Part shown: positions 23,946 through 32,342 of the stretch, piece by piece
Layout: the number at the start of each line of letters is the position of its first letter
Position numbering within the stretch: position 1 is the stretch's first letter
NCBI RefSeq assembly: GCF_006740685.1
Contig: NZ_CP035425.1
Span: forward strand, 1,435,621-1,499,620
Direction: 5' to 3'
DNA length: 64,000 bases
DNA from: Candidatus Nitrosopumilus sp. SW
Lineage (GTDB): Archaea > Thermoproteota > Nitrososphaeria > Nitrososphaerales > Nitrosopumilaceae
Translations under genes and position numbers: made by a program
The notes under the pieces: model-generated
What the model saw: only the letters and a program-made list of their open reading frames with translations
Told to the model about the DNA's origin: nothing
The model's database searches: none

Positions 23946-26438
23946 GTGGACGTTAATCCCATAAATTATGAATTAACATTTGAGCCCGATCTTAAAAAAT
24001 TCACATTCTTGGGAACTGAAACTATTATTGTTTCCTGTAAAAAGACAACAAATCTAATTTCTATGGATTGTGCAGAAATTAAAATCAAATCCTGTACTGT
24101 GACATCTGGCTCTAAAATAATAAAATCAATTCCAAAAACTGATGAGAAAAAAGAGAGACTATCAATAAAATTGGGAGAAAAAATCAAAGGCAAGGCAACA
24201 ATCCATCTTGAGTTTCAAGGAATTCTAAATGATCGATTGTTGGGATTTTATCGCAGTCAGTATAAACAAGGTGGAAAAACAAAATATCTTGCAACCACTC
24301 AATTCGAGGCTGCTGATGCTAGAAGGGCATTTCCATGTTGGGATGAGCCTGAAGCAAAGGCAACATTTGAAATTTCAATTATTGCTGACAACAAATTTAC
24401 TGCTATATCAAATATGCCTGTTCAATCCAAGAAAAAACTCAAAAACAAAACTCTTTACAAATTTGACAAAACACCTATCGTTTCAACTTATTTGATTTAT
24501 CTGGGTGTTGGTGAATTTGAATATCTAACTGGAAAAACTGGTAAAGTGCAGATTAGAGTTGTAACAACTAAAGGAAACAAATCAAAAGGAAAATACTCTC
24601 TAGACCTTGGAAAGAAACTATTAACATCTTATGAAAAATATTTTGGAATAAAATATCCTCTACCTAAATTAGATTTGATTGCAATCCCCGACTTTGCTGC
24701 AGGTGCAATGGAAAACTGGGGTGCTATAACATTTAGAGAAACAATTTTGTTATATGATCCTAAAACATCTTCAACTAGAACAAAACAATTCATTGCTGAA
24801 GTAATTTCACATGAAATTGCACACCAGTGGTTTGGTAATCTTGTAACAATGAAATGGTGGAATGATTTGTGGTTAAACGAAAGTTTTGCAACATTTATGG
24901 CAACAAAGTTTGTTGACAAATTTTACCCTGAATGGAATCTTTGGGACCAATTCATTGAAGATGCAATGAACACTGCGATGGGATTAGATGCTCTTAAGAC
25001 AACTCATCCAATCGATGTTACTGTAAACTCTCCTGCTGAAATTCGAGAAATTTTTGATGCTATATCTTATGATAAAGGTGGATGTGTTTTGAGGATGCTT
25101 GAAAACTATGTTGGCGAGAAAAATTTTAGAGCGGGCCTCAAACAATATCTTTCTGAATTCAAGTATGGTAATGCCAAAGGACAAGATTTGTGGGATGCAA
25201 TTGGAAAAGCCTCCAAAATGCCAGTAAGTGCAATGGTTAATTCGTGGCTAAAACAGCCTGGATTTCCTCAAATTGATATCTCTCAAAAGAACAAAGATTT
25301 GATTATCAAACAAAATCGCTTTTTGATGGAGCCTACCAAAAAAACCCAAAAGGGATTGTGGCATGTTCCAATTACTTATGGTTTGGGAAACGAGACAAAG
25401 ACAAAACTTTTGACAAAAAAATCCACCACTGTTAAAGCCCCAAATGGACCTGGATTCGTTGCAAACATTGGACGTACTGGATTTTATCGTGTAAAATATG
25501 ATGATGGAATATTACTTGATCTCAAAATGTTAGTTGATCAAAAACAAATTACTCCTGTAGATAGATGGGCAATACAAAACGATTTGTTTGCATTGTGCGT
25601 TGCAGGAAAAGAAGATGTTGAAAATTATTTGGATTTTTCTGATGCATATTTTGATGAGGATTCTTACCTTCCACAAACAAATGTTGCCACAAATCTAAAC
25701 TCTTTAGCATCTTTGACTTTCTTTGAAGATTATACCGAACAAATTAGGAGTTATGCCATCAATTACTTTAGAAAGATTTTATCTAATCTTGGTTGGACTC
25801 CCCAAAAAACAGACAAACATACGGATGCATTTTTGAGAGGATTTACAATATTTGCATTAGGCAAATTTGGAGATGAGCATGTACTTGAACAAGCACAAAC
25901 TAAATTCAAAGAGTTTTTGAAAAACCCCTCATCACTTCACCCTGATATTAGAGAAACTGTTTTTTCACTTGTTGCATGGACTGGTAATGCAAAGACCCAC
26001 TCACAATTAGTAACATTATACAAAAAAGCAAAAACCACTGAAGAAAAATTAAGATTCTTAGGTGCAATGTGTAGTTTCCAAAATGAAAAACTACTAATCA
26101 AAACATTACAATTTTCCCAAACATCTGAAGTTCGTTCTCAAAACATGCAGTTACCTATTATGAGAATTGCTGCAAATCCTTATGGAAAGAAAATTCTTTG
26201 GCCTTGGCTAAAGAAGAATTGGGGTAAATTAAGCAAAAAAGTAGGACATGGTAATCCCTTGTTTAACAGAATTGTTGCAAGTATCGCATTAGTTGCAGAT
26301 GATTCTATGGAAAAGGACATCAAATCATTCTTCAAATCTAATCCTACACCTGGAACTGAAAGAACCCAAGCCCAAACAATTGAAAAAATTCGAATTTACT
26401 CAAAATTCTTACGTCAGATGAGAAAAGAATTCAAATAA
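23946..26438 (+). CDS. M1-family zinc aminopeptidase (tricorn-factor F2/F3-like)
   Basis: 830 residues, GTG start. Substrate loop GAMENWGAITFRE near residue 252 and the zinc site HEIAHQWFGN at ~289 with the third ligand Glu 18 residues on (LWLNESFATF), the complete gluzincin pattern. N-terminal beta domain begins NPINYELTFEPDLKKFTF; the long helical C-terminal ERAP1-like domain is present. Removes N-terminal residues from peptides released by the proteasome, in the cytoplasm; no signal peptide. Followed after one base by a small membrane protein gene. Confidence 0.95.
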   Translation: MDVNPINYELTFEPDLKKFTFLGTETIIVSCKKTTNLISMDCAEIKIKSCTVTSGSKIIKSIPKTDEKKERLSIKLGEKIKGKATIHLEFQGILNDRLLGFYRSQYKQGGKTKYLATTQFEAADARRAFPCWDEPEAKATFEISIIADNKFTAISNMPVQSKKKLKNKTLYKFDKTPIVSTYLIYLGVGEFEYLTGKTGKVQIRVVTTKGNKSKGKYSLDLGKKLLTSYEKYFGIKYPLPKLDLIAIPDFAAGAMENWGAITFRETILLYDPKTSSTRTKQFIAEVISHEIAHQWFGNLVTMKWWNDLWLNESFATFMATKFVDKFYPEWNLWDQFIEDAMNTAMGLDALKTTHPIDVTVNSPAEIREIFDAISYDKGGCVLRMLENYVGEKNFRAGLKQYLSEFKYGNAKGQDLWDAIGKASKMPVSAMVNSWLKQPGFPQIDISQKNKDLIIKQNRFLMEPTKKTQKGLWHVPITYGLGNETKTKLLTKKSTTVKAPNGPGFVANIGRTGFYRVKYDDGILLDLKMLVDQKQITPVDRWAIQNDLFALCVAGKEDVENYLDFSDAYFDEDSYLPQTNVATNLNSLASLTFFEDYTEQIRSYAINYFRKILSNLGWTPQKTDKHTDAFLRGFTIFALGKFGDEHVLEQAQTKFKEFLKNPSSLHPDIRETVFSLVAWTGNAKTHSQLVTLYKKAKTTEEKLRFLGAMCSFQNEKLLIKTLQFSQTSEVRSQNMQLPIMRIAANPYGKKILWPWLKKNWGKLSKKVGHGNPLFNRIVASIALVADDSMEKDIKSFFKSNPTPGTERTQAQTIEKIRIYSKFLRQMRKEFK

Positions 26439-26439
26439 T

Positions 26440-26847
26440 ATGGCAAGAAAACTTCTCTCCCCAATCTTTTTAGGAGTATTTACTGTTCTTGCAATACTGT
26501 TTTTGACTGGCGGTGGTAATGATGACAAGGATGAACTTCGTAAGACATTTCAGGTTGATGCAGTATACTATGATACAGGACATGTAGAAGTTGCGTTTTT
26601 TGATAAATCCGAAAAAACTGATTCTGTAGTAATGGAAATTCTTGGAATGGAGGAGACATTTCAAAAATCATTCTATAATCATGAATTCATTGAAATTGTT
26701 CCATTTCCAAATGAACCAAAATATGGTTGGGAAATTCATCCTGTTGTTTTAGAAATAGAACATCCTGAACTAGGACATGTTCAACTGAAAACCGAGATAC
26801 ATCCATTAGGTGATCCTGTTCCCCCTGTGATTTATTCAAGACCCTAG
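26440..26847 (+). CDS. Small membrane-anchored protein, unknown
   Basis: 135 residues. N-terminal signal anchor (residues 6-23, LSPIFLGVFTVLAILFLTGG), then an outer beta-rich domain (VDAVYYDTGHVEVAFFDKSE, PVVLEIEHPELGHVQLKTEI) that ends IHPLGDPVPP. One base after the aminopeptidase stop, so probably co-transcribed. No family recognised. Confidence 0.7.
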   Translation: MARKLLSPIFLGVFTVLAILFLTGGGNDDKDELRKTFQVDAVYYDTGHVEVAFFDKSEKTDSVVMEILGMEETFQKSFYNHEFIEIVPFPNEPKYGWEIHPVVLEIEHPELGHVQLKTEIHPLGDPVPPVIYSRP

Positions 26848-26890
26848 ATCACACACAAGATTTTATTGCACCTCTAAAAACTACTTTGTA

Positions 26891-27808
26891 TTGGATTTAC
26901 TTGTTGACTTGAAGAAAGGAAAACGTGGAGCAATTGCAAAAGCCATCACTATAGTTGAAAATGATCAAAAGGAATCAAAAAAACTATTAAAGAAAATTTT
27001 CAAAAATACTGGAACTTCGATTATTATTGGAATAACTGGACCTGCTGGTGCTGGAAAAAGTTCCCTGATAAACAAAACTGCAGTTGCAATGAAAAAACTA
27101 GGCACAAAACCTGCAGTTTTGGCAGTAGACCCAACTAGTCATGTAACCGGTGGTGCAATTTTGGGTGATAGAGTTAGAATGACTGAATCAACTGATTCAG
27201 GAACTTACATACGTAGTATTGCATCTCGTGGTGCAACAGGAGCTGTATCTCGTTCCCTCAGAAACAGTATTCGTGTTTTAGAATATGCAGGATTTAATCC
27301 CATTATAATTGAAAGTGTAGGGGCTGGACAAACGGAAGTCGAAATATCTAATATTGCCGATATCACTGTTGTAGTCTTTAATCCAAACACAGGTGACAGT
27401 ATACAAACAATCAAAGCTGGTCTTACTGAAATTGGAGATATCTATCTTGTAAACAAAAGTGATCTTAGTGGAACAAATCAACTATTTGATGCAGTACGTG
27501 ATTTTATTGGTGATTCTGAGAGAAATCCTGCAATTCTTAAAACTTCGGTAAAAAAGAATACTGGAATTACCGAATTTGCAAAAACTCTCAAAAATATGAT
27601 GGCATTAAAAAAGAAGTCCAAACAACAAAAGGATCAAGAACGACTAGAAGCCGAACTAAAAGATATTGTTTTAAATAACATACGTGAAAAGATTGATGAC
27701 ATGTTAGATTCTGATAAAACATTTGCAAAATATTTAAAGAAATTACAATCAAAGGAAATTGATCCATTTGATGCAGGAGATAAAATTACAAAATCAATGC
27801 TAAAGTGA
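26891..27808 (+). CDS. meaB: MeaB/ArgK-type GTPase, methylmalonyl-CoA mutase chaperone
   Basis: 305 residues, TTG start (no earlier ATG in frame). G-domain: P-loop GPAGAGKSSLI at ~50, AVDPTSHVTGGAILGDRVRM, IESVGAGQTEVE and the base-recognition segment YLVNKSDL. The protein guards and reloads B12 in methylmalonyl-CoA mutase. It is the first gene of a run meaB-mcmA1-mce with gaps of 6 and 0 bases, which fixes its function. C-terminal dimerisation helix rich in Lys. Confidence 0.95.
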   Translation: MDLLVDLKKGKRGAIAKAITIVENDQKESKKLLKKIFKNTGTSIIIGITGPAGAGKSSLINKTAVAMKKLGTKPAVLAVDPTSHVTGGAILGDRVRMTESTDSGTYIRSIASRGATGAVSRSLRNSIRVLEYAGFNPIIIESVGAGQTEVEISNIADITVVVFNPNTGDSIQTIKAGLTEIGDIYLVNKSDLSGTNQLFDAVRDFIGDSERNPAILKTSVKKNTGITEFAKTLKNMMALKKKSKQQKDQERLEAELKDIVLNNIREKIDDMLDSDKTFAKYLKKLQSKEIDPFDAGDKITKSMLK

Positions 27809-27814
27809 TGAATA

Positions 27815-29413
27815 ATGGCGGCAAAAAAATCAAAACCAAAACAACCTGAAAAGAAAATCTTTACCGATTCTAATTTCCCAGTAAAACGAATCTATCAAAA
27901 ATCATCAAAGAAACGCCCAACAGAGGACTCGGGAAAATATCCATTTACACGTGGAATTCATCCTGGAATGTTCCGTGATAGATTCTGGACTATGAGACAA
28001 TACTCTGGATTTGGTGATGCTAAGCTTACAAATGAGCGATTCAAGTTTATGCTTGAAAAGGGTCAAACTGGACTCTCTATGGCTTTTGATCTTCCGACAC
28101 AAATTGGATATGATTCTGATTCTCCTCAAGCAGAAGGTGAAGTCGGCAAAGTCGGAGTTTCTATTACTTCTATCAAAGATATGATGACTGCCTTTGATGG
28201 TATTCCTCTTGGAAAGGTTAGTTCTTCAATGACAATTAATTCTACAGCTTCAACATTACTTGCATATTATATTGCAGTTGGAGAATCTCAAGGATTCAAA
28301 AGTCACGAACTACGTGGAACAACTCAAAATGATATTCTCAAAGAATACATTGCAAGAAATACTTACATCTATCCTCCGCAACCTTCTATGAGATTAATCG
28401 GTGACATGATTGGTTATTGTGCAGAAAAAGTTCCTTCGTGGTACCCTGTGTCTATTTCTGGTTATCATATGAGAGAAGCAGGATGTACTGCAACACAAGA
28501 AGTTGCATTTACTCTAGCAAATGCAATAGCATACATTCAAACTTGTTTGGATAAGGGATTGAAAATTGATGACTTTGCACCTCGTTTATCATTCTTCTTT
28601 TGTTGTACAATCGAATTCTTTGAAGAAGTTGCAAAGTTTAGAGTCGCAAGAAAAGTTTATGCAAAAATTCTCAAAGAAATGTTTCATGCAAAAAATCCAA
28701 GGTCATTGCAACTAAAATTCCATACTCAAACTAGTGGTGAATCACTTACTGCACAACAACCTGATAATAACATTATTCGTGTAGCTATTCAAACAATGGC
28801 TGCAGTTGCTGGTGGTACACAATCACTTCATACAAACTCTAGAGATGAAGCATTAGCACTTCCTACACAGGAATCTGCAAAAATAGCCTTGAGAACCCAG
28901 CAAATTGTTGCACATGAGAGTGGAATCACAAAGACTGCTGACCCACTTGGTGGTTCTTACTACCTTGAGGAATTAACAGACCAAATTGAAGAGGGTGTGT
29001 GGAAATATCTCAAAAAAATCCAGAAGATGGGTGGCTCTGTAAAGGCAATTGAAAAAGGATTCTTCCAGTCTGAAATTAGAGCAAACGCATATCGTTTAAA
29101 GAAAGAGGCTGATGACGGAGAAAGAATTCTAGTTGGTGTTAACAAATATGTCGAAGAAGAAGAACAACCAGAACTACTTAGAATTGGTGGTAAAGTTGAG
29201 ATTCAACAGAAAAAAGCATTAAAACAATTACGCGCATCCCGTGACAAAAAGAAATGGGAAAAGGCATTATCTGCAATGCAAAGTGCAGCAGATACTGATG
29301 ATAATCTTATGCCTTACATTATCACTGCAGCAAAATCTTATGCTACTACTGGTGAAATTAGCAATGCATTTCGTGAAGTATTTGGTGAATATCGTCCAAA
29401 AGAGGTATTTTAG
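27815..29413 (+). CDS. mcmA1: Methylmalonyl-CoA mutase, catalytic large subunit
   Basis: 532 residues, TIM-barrel half of the mutase without the B12 domain (that is the separate gene at 23422). Signature segments: YPFTRGIHPGMFRDRFWTMRQYSGFG, GLSMAFDLPTQIGYDSDSP and SISGYHMREAGCTATQEVAF. Rearranges methylmalonyl-CoA to succinyl-CoA in autotrophic CO2 fixation. Central gene of the meaB-mcmA1-mce operon. The first ~25 residues (Lys-rich) are variable; start ATG 27815 is one of several near candidates. Confidence 0.96.
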   Translation: MAAKKSKPKQPEKKIFTDSNFPVKRIYQKSSKKRPTEDSGKYPFTRGIHPGMFRDRFWTMRQYSGFGDAKLTNERFKFMLEKGQTGLSMAFDLPTQIGYDSDSPQAEGEVGKVGVSITSIKDMMTAFDGIPLGKVSSSMTINSTASTLLAYYIAVGESQGFKSHELRGTTQNDILKEYIARNTYIYPPQPSMRLIGDMIGYCAEKVPSWYPVSISGYHMREAGCTATQEVAFTLANAIAYIQTCLDKGLKIDDFAPRLSFFFCCTIEFFEEVAKFRVARKVYAKILKEMFHAKNPRSLQLKFHTQTSGESLTAQQPDNNIIRVAIQTMAAVAGGTQSLHTNSRDEALALPTQESAKIALRTQQIVAHESGITKTADPLGGSYYLEELTDQIEEGVWKYLKKIQKMGGSVKAIEKGFFQSEIRANAYRLKKEADDGERILVGVNKYVEEEEQPELLRIGGKVEIQQKKALKQLRASRDKKKWEKALSAMQSAADTDDNLMPYIITAAKSYATTGEISNAFREVFGEYRPKEVF

Positions 29414-29809
29414 ATGAAGATTGATCATATTGCAATTGCCGTAAATGATGTAGAGGAATCTGCTAAAGTTTACCAGCAAGCTTTAGGTGTAGACTCTGTA
29501 GAATTTGAAACAGTAGAGTCTGAAGGAGTCAAAGTTGCAATTATTCATTTAGAAAATGGCCGTGTTGAATTAATGCAACCAACAAATGACAATAGTCCCA
29601 TCAAAAAATTCTTGGAGAAAAAAGGGCAAGGACTACATCACATGGCACTTGAAACTGATAACATCGAAGGTGAAGTAGAAAGAATGGAAGGATGTGGGAT
29701 TCAATTTCTAGGACAAATCAGACCTGGTTCTGCAGGGACCAAAGTTACCTTTATTCATCCAAAATCACTTCATGGTGTTTTGGCTGAACTTTGCTCTCAT
29801 CCAAAATAG
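29414..29809 (+). CDS. mce: Methylmalonyl-CoA epimerase
   Basis: 131 residues, vicinal-oxygen-chelate fold. MKIDHIAIAV (metal ligand H5), GRVELMQPT, KGQGLHHMALETDNI (His ligand) and the C-terminal GVLAELC (Glu ligand). Interconverts the (S) and (R) forms of methylmalonyl-CoA so the mutase can use it. Starts on the base after the mcmA1 stop, so it is translated from the same message. Confidence 0.95.
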   Translation: MKIDHIAIAVNDVEESAKVYQQALGVDSVEFETVESEGVKVAIIHLENGRVELMQPTNDNSPIKKFLEKKGQGLHHMALETDNIEGEVERMEGCGIQFLGQIRPGSAGTKVTFIHPKSLHGVLAELCSHPK

Positions 29810-29852
29810 ATTTGAAGCAACTACTAAATTCCAGTGAGTTGTGTGTGAAGAC

Positions 29853-31742
29853 ATGAAAATTCGTACTCAATTGATATTTTTCTTTTCAATTATTATTATT
29901 CTCAGTGTTGGTATTTCTTCATACTTTGCAATCTCTTACACTGAATCAAGTATACTTGATGCTGAAATTGCAAAAATGAATACTCATAATGCCGAAATTA
30001 TGCATGAAATAGAAACTCTACATCAAAGAGCGTCAGAAGATCTTGTCTTTGCTTTGAAAAATCCAAAATTTGTAGAGTATTTTGAGTTGCCTGAAACTAA
30101 AGCTGGTAATGTATATGATGAAAATGGCGTCCTTCAATTCACTGAGAAACAACAAGAAATAAAGGAAGAATTAGAACGATGGACATATCATTTTCAAAAT
30201 AAATTTGAAGTTGATGAGACTTGTTTAATTGATGCGACAGGACAAGAACATGCAAGATTGGTGTTGAGTCAAATAGAAATTAATGAAAATCTTTCTCCTG
30301 ATGAAGCAACTGCTCCATTTTTTGAATCGTCCTTTATGAAACAAAAAAATGAAGTCCATGTACAATATCCTTATGTTTCTCCTGATACTGAAAGGTGGGT
30401 CTTTGCCTATACTTCTCCTGTGGAATTAGGTAATGGTCAAAAACCTGCAATCTATCACTTTGAAATGCCTATGACTGTATTTGAAAAACTTCTTGATGGT
30501 CGTGATGGTAGAATGTTTGTTGTAGATCCTAACGGATACATAATTGCTGATACACAAGATACGGTGACTGAAACAGTTTCCTCTTTTGAGCCTGAGAAAC
30601 AATTTCCGTCATTTCAAACTGCTTTTGGTGATGATAGTCTAAATATTTTAAATGAAATGAAATTAAATGAAATTGGCAGTGGTTCTTACTTTGATGGAAC
30701 AGAAACACATTACTTTGTTTATGAACGTCTTTCAACATTTGATTGGATTTTGATTTATGAAAAACCTGAATCTTTAATGCTTGTTGGTCATACCACTCTT
30801 TCTGATTTACTTTTTACAATTGGAATAATTGCATTGTCTGTAACAATTATTGGCATTTTTAGTGTGATTGTGATTTCTTCTAGAATTACAAGACCCATTA
30901 CCAAACTAGCTGATGAAATATCTAAAGAAAACCCTGAACGTTTAGAAGAATTGGATGTATCTGATCCTGATATTGGCAAAATTTCTCACTCTGTAAATGA
31001 TTTGATTCAGAAAATGAATTCGTATCAAGAAGAAATCCATCTACAAAACCAGGAACTTCTCATTCAAAAACAACAATTAGAAAGAATGGCAAAAATTGGA
31101 GAATCTGCATCAAAATTAGTTCATAATCTAAGAACCCCTTTGACTGTGATCAAAGCAACTGTGGATTTGATTTACCATTCTTCAAAAGAATCCCTTGATG
31201 ATGCTTCTATTGAAAAATTAGACCGAATTAAATCTGCTTCTGAAAATCTTGAAACCCAAATTCGTAGTGTTCTACAATATGTTCGTGAAAAACCTCTTGA
31301 TATTCAGAATGTGAAACTGCGTGATTTGATTAATGATACTTTGAATACAATTCAAATTCCTTCATCTGTAAACGTGTCTGTAGAATGCTCTGATGATGTA
31401 ATTCAATGTGATCCTGACAAACTTCAGATTGTTCTGATGAATATCATTAACAATGCACTTGAAGCAGTTGACAAATCTGGTAAAATCACCATATCTTCAA
31501 ACAAGTCAAATCATGATAATCAAATTCAAATTAGTGACAATGGCCCCGGAATTCCTTCTGAAAATATGGCCAAAATCTTTGATTCGCTATTTACTACAAA
31601 ACCCTCTGGAACTGGCTTAGGATTGTCTTTTTGCAAGTCTGTTTTGGAACAACATGGTGGTTCAATTACTGTATCCCAAAACCCCACGACGTTTACCATT
31701 TCATTACCTAAAAAATCTCTAGTTAAAAAATCAAAAGAGTAA
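29853..31742 (+). CDS. Membrane sensor histidine kinase (Cache-like sensor, HAMP, HisKA, HATPase)
   Basis: 629 residues from ATG 29853 (a GTG four codons earlier is possible). Membrane helix ~6-28, outer sensor of ~270 residues (contains LERWTYHFQNKFEVDETCLI and DGRDGRMFVVDPNGYIIADT, a Cache-type feature), second helix ~305-330, HAMP with ITRPITKLADEIS, a coiled coil, then HisKA with the phospho-acceptor in SKLVHNLRTPLTVIK (~422), N-box NIINNALEAVD, DNGPGIP and GTGLGLSF. Orphan: no response regulator gene adjacent. Abuts the convergent XRE-CBS regulator. Confidence 0.92.
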   Translation: MKIRTQLIFFFSIIIILSVGISSYFAISYTESSILDAEIAKMNTHNAEIMHEIETLHQRASEDLVFALKNPKFVEYFELPETKAGNVYDENGVLQFTEKQQEIKEELERWTYHFQNKFEVDETCLIDATGQEHARLVLSQIEINENLSPDEATAPFFESSFMKQKNEVHVQYPYVSPDTERWVFAYTSPVELGNGQKPAIYHFEMPMTVFEKLLDGRDGRMFVVDPNGYIIADTQDTVTETVSSFEPEKQFPSFQTAFGDDSLNILNEMKLNEIGSGSYFDGTETHYFVYERLSTFDWILIYEKPESLMLVGHTTLSDLLFTIGIIALSVTIIGIFSVIVISSRITRPITKLADEISKENPERLEELDVSDPDIGKISHSVNDLIQKMNSYQEEIHLQNQELLIQKQQLERMAKIGESASKLVHNLRTPLTVIKATVDLIYHSSKESLDDASIEKLDRIKSASENLETQIRSVLQYVREKPLDIQNVKLRDLINDTLNTIQIPSSVNVSVECSDDVIQCDPDKLQIVLMNIINNALEAVDKSGKITISSNKSNHDNQIQISDNGPGIPSENMAKIFDSLFTTKPSGTGLGLSFCKSVLEQHGGSITVSQNPTTFTISLPKKSLVKKSKE

Positions 31743-32300
31743 CTATTCCATCATTTTCAGTGTGTCTGATGCAGTAATAATTCCCATAATTTTTGATTTT
31801 TTTGTAACAAGGATGCATTTGGAATAACGAATCAATGGAACTAGTACATTTGCAGGCGTTTCAAAGTCTACTATTGGTGGAACAGGATCCATCGTGTCTG
31901 CTAGTTTTGCATTTTTTAATTCAGCTTCTCCCACATCTGCAAGATGTTTGACAATTCCGTCTTCTGACACAACTCCTACTATTTCTTTTCCATCAAATAC
32001 TGGAATTTGACTAATTGATAATTCATGCATCTTTTTGATTGCATCATGTAGTGTATTGGATGGTTTTAATTTTACAATGTCTTGACTGCAAAAATCACCT
32101 GCTTTGTAAGATGATGATCTACTCTCCAAGTTTGACAGATTTTCAAAAATCTTTTTTGCTGTCTCATAACTTGGCTGACTTCGTCCTGATTCAATTTGGT
32201 TAATCATAGAAGTACTGACACCCGTCATAACGGCAAGTTTTTTTTGCGTAATTCCTAATTTTTGCCTCATTTGTTTTATTGATTCTACATTTGGAAGCAT
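31743..32300 (-). CDS. XRE-type HTH regulator with paired CBS domains
   Basis: 185 residues. HTH at ~7-60: LGITQKKLAVMTGVSTSMIN then QIESGRSQPSYETAKKIFE. Two CBS motifs follow (residues ~65-120 and ~128-185: LSISQIPVFDGKEIVGVVSE and SKCILVTKKSKIMGIITASD), which commonly bind adenine nucleotides or SAM. The combination is a known archaeal regulator design. It lies downstream of the ppdK gene (42 bp), so control of central carbon metabolism by energy state is an attractive but untested idea. Confidence 0.9.
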   Translation of the reverse strand: MLPNVESIKQMRQKLGITQKKLAVMTGVSTSMINQIESGRSQPSYETAKKIFENLSNLESRSSSYKAGDFCSQDIVKLKPSNTLHDAIKKMHELSISQIPVFDGKEIVGVVSEDGIVKHLADVGEAELKNAKLADTMDPVPPIVDFETPANVLVPLIRYSKCILVTKKSKIMGIITASDTLKMME

Positions 32301-32342
32301 TTTGGATTTAGTAGAGTTAAATCTCTATTAAACTATACTGAA

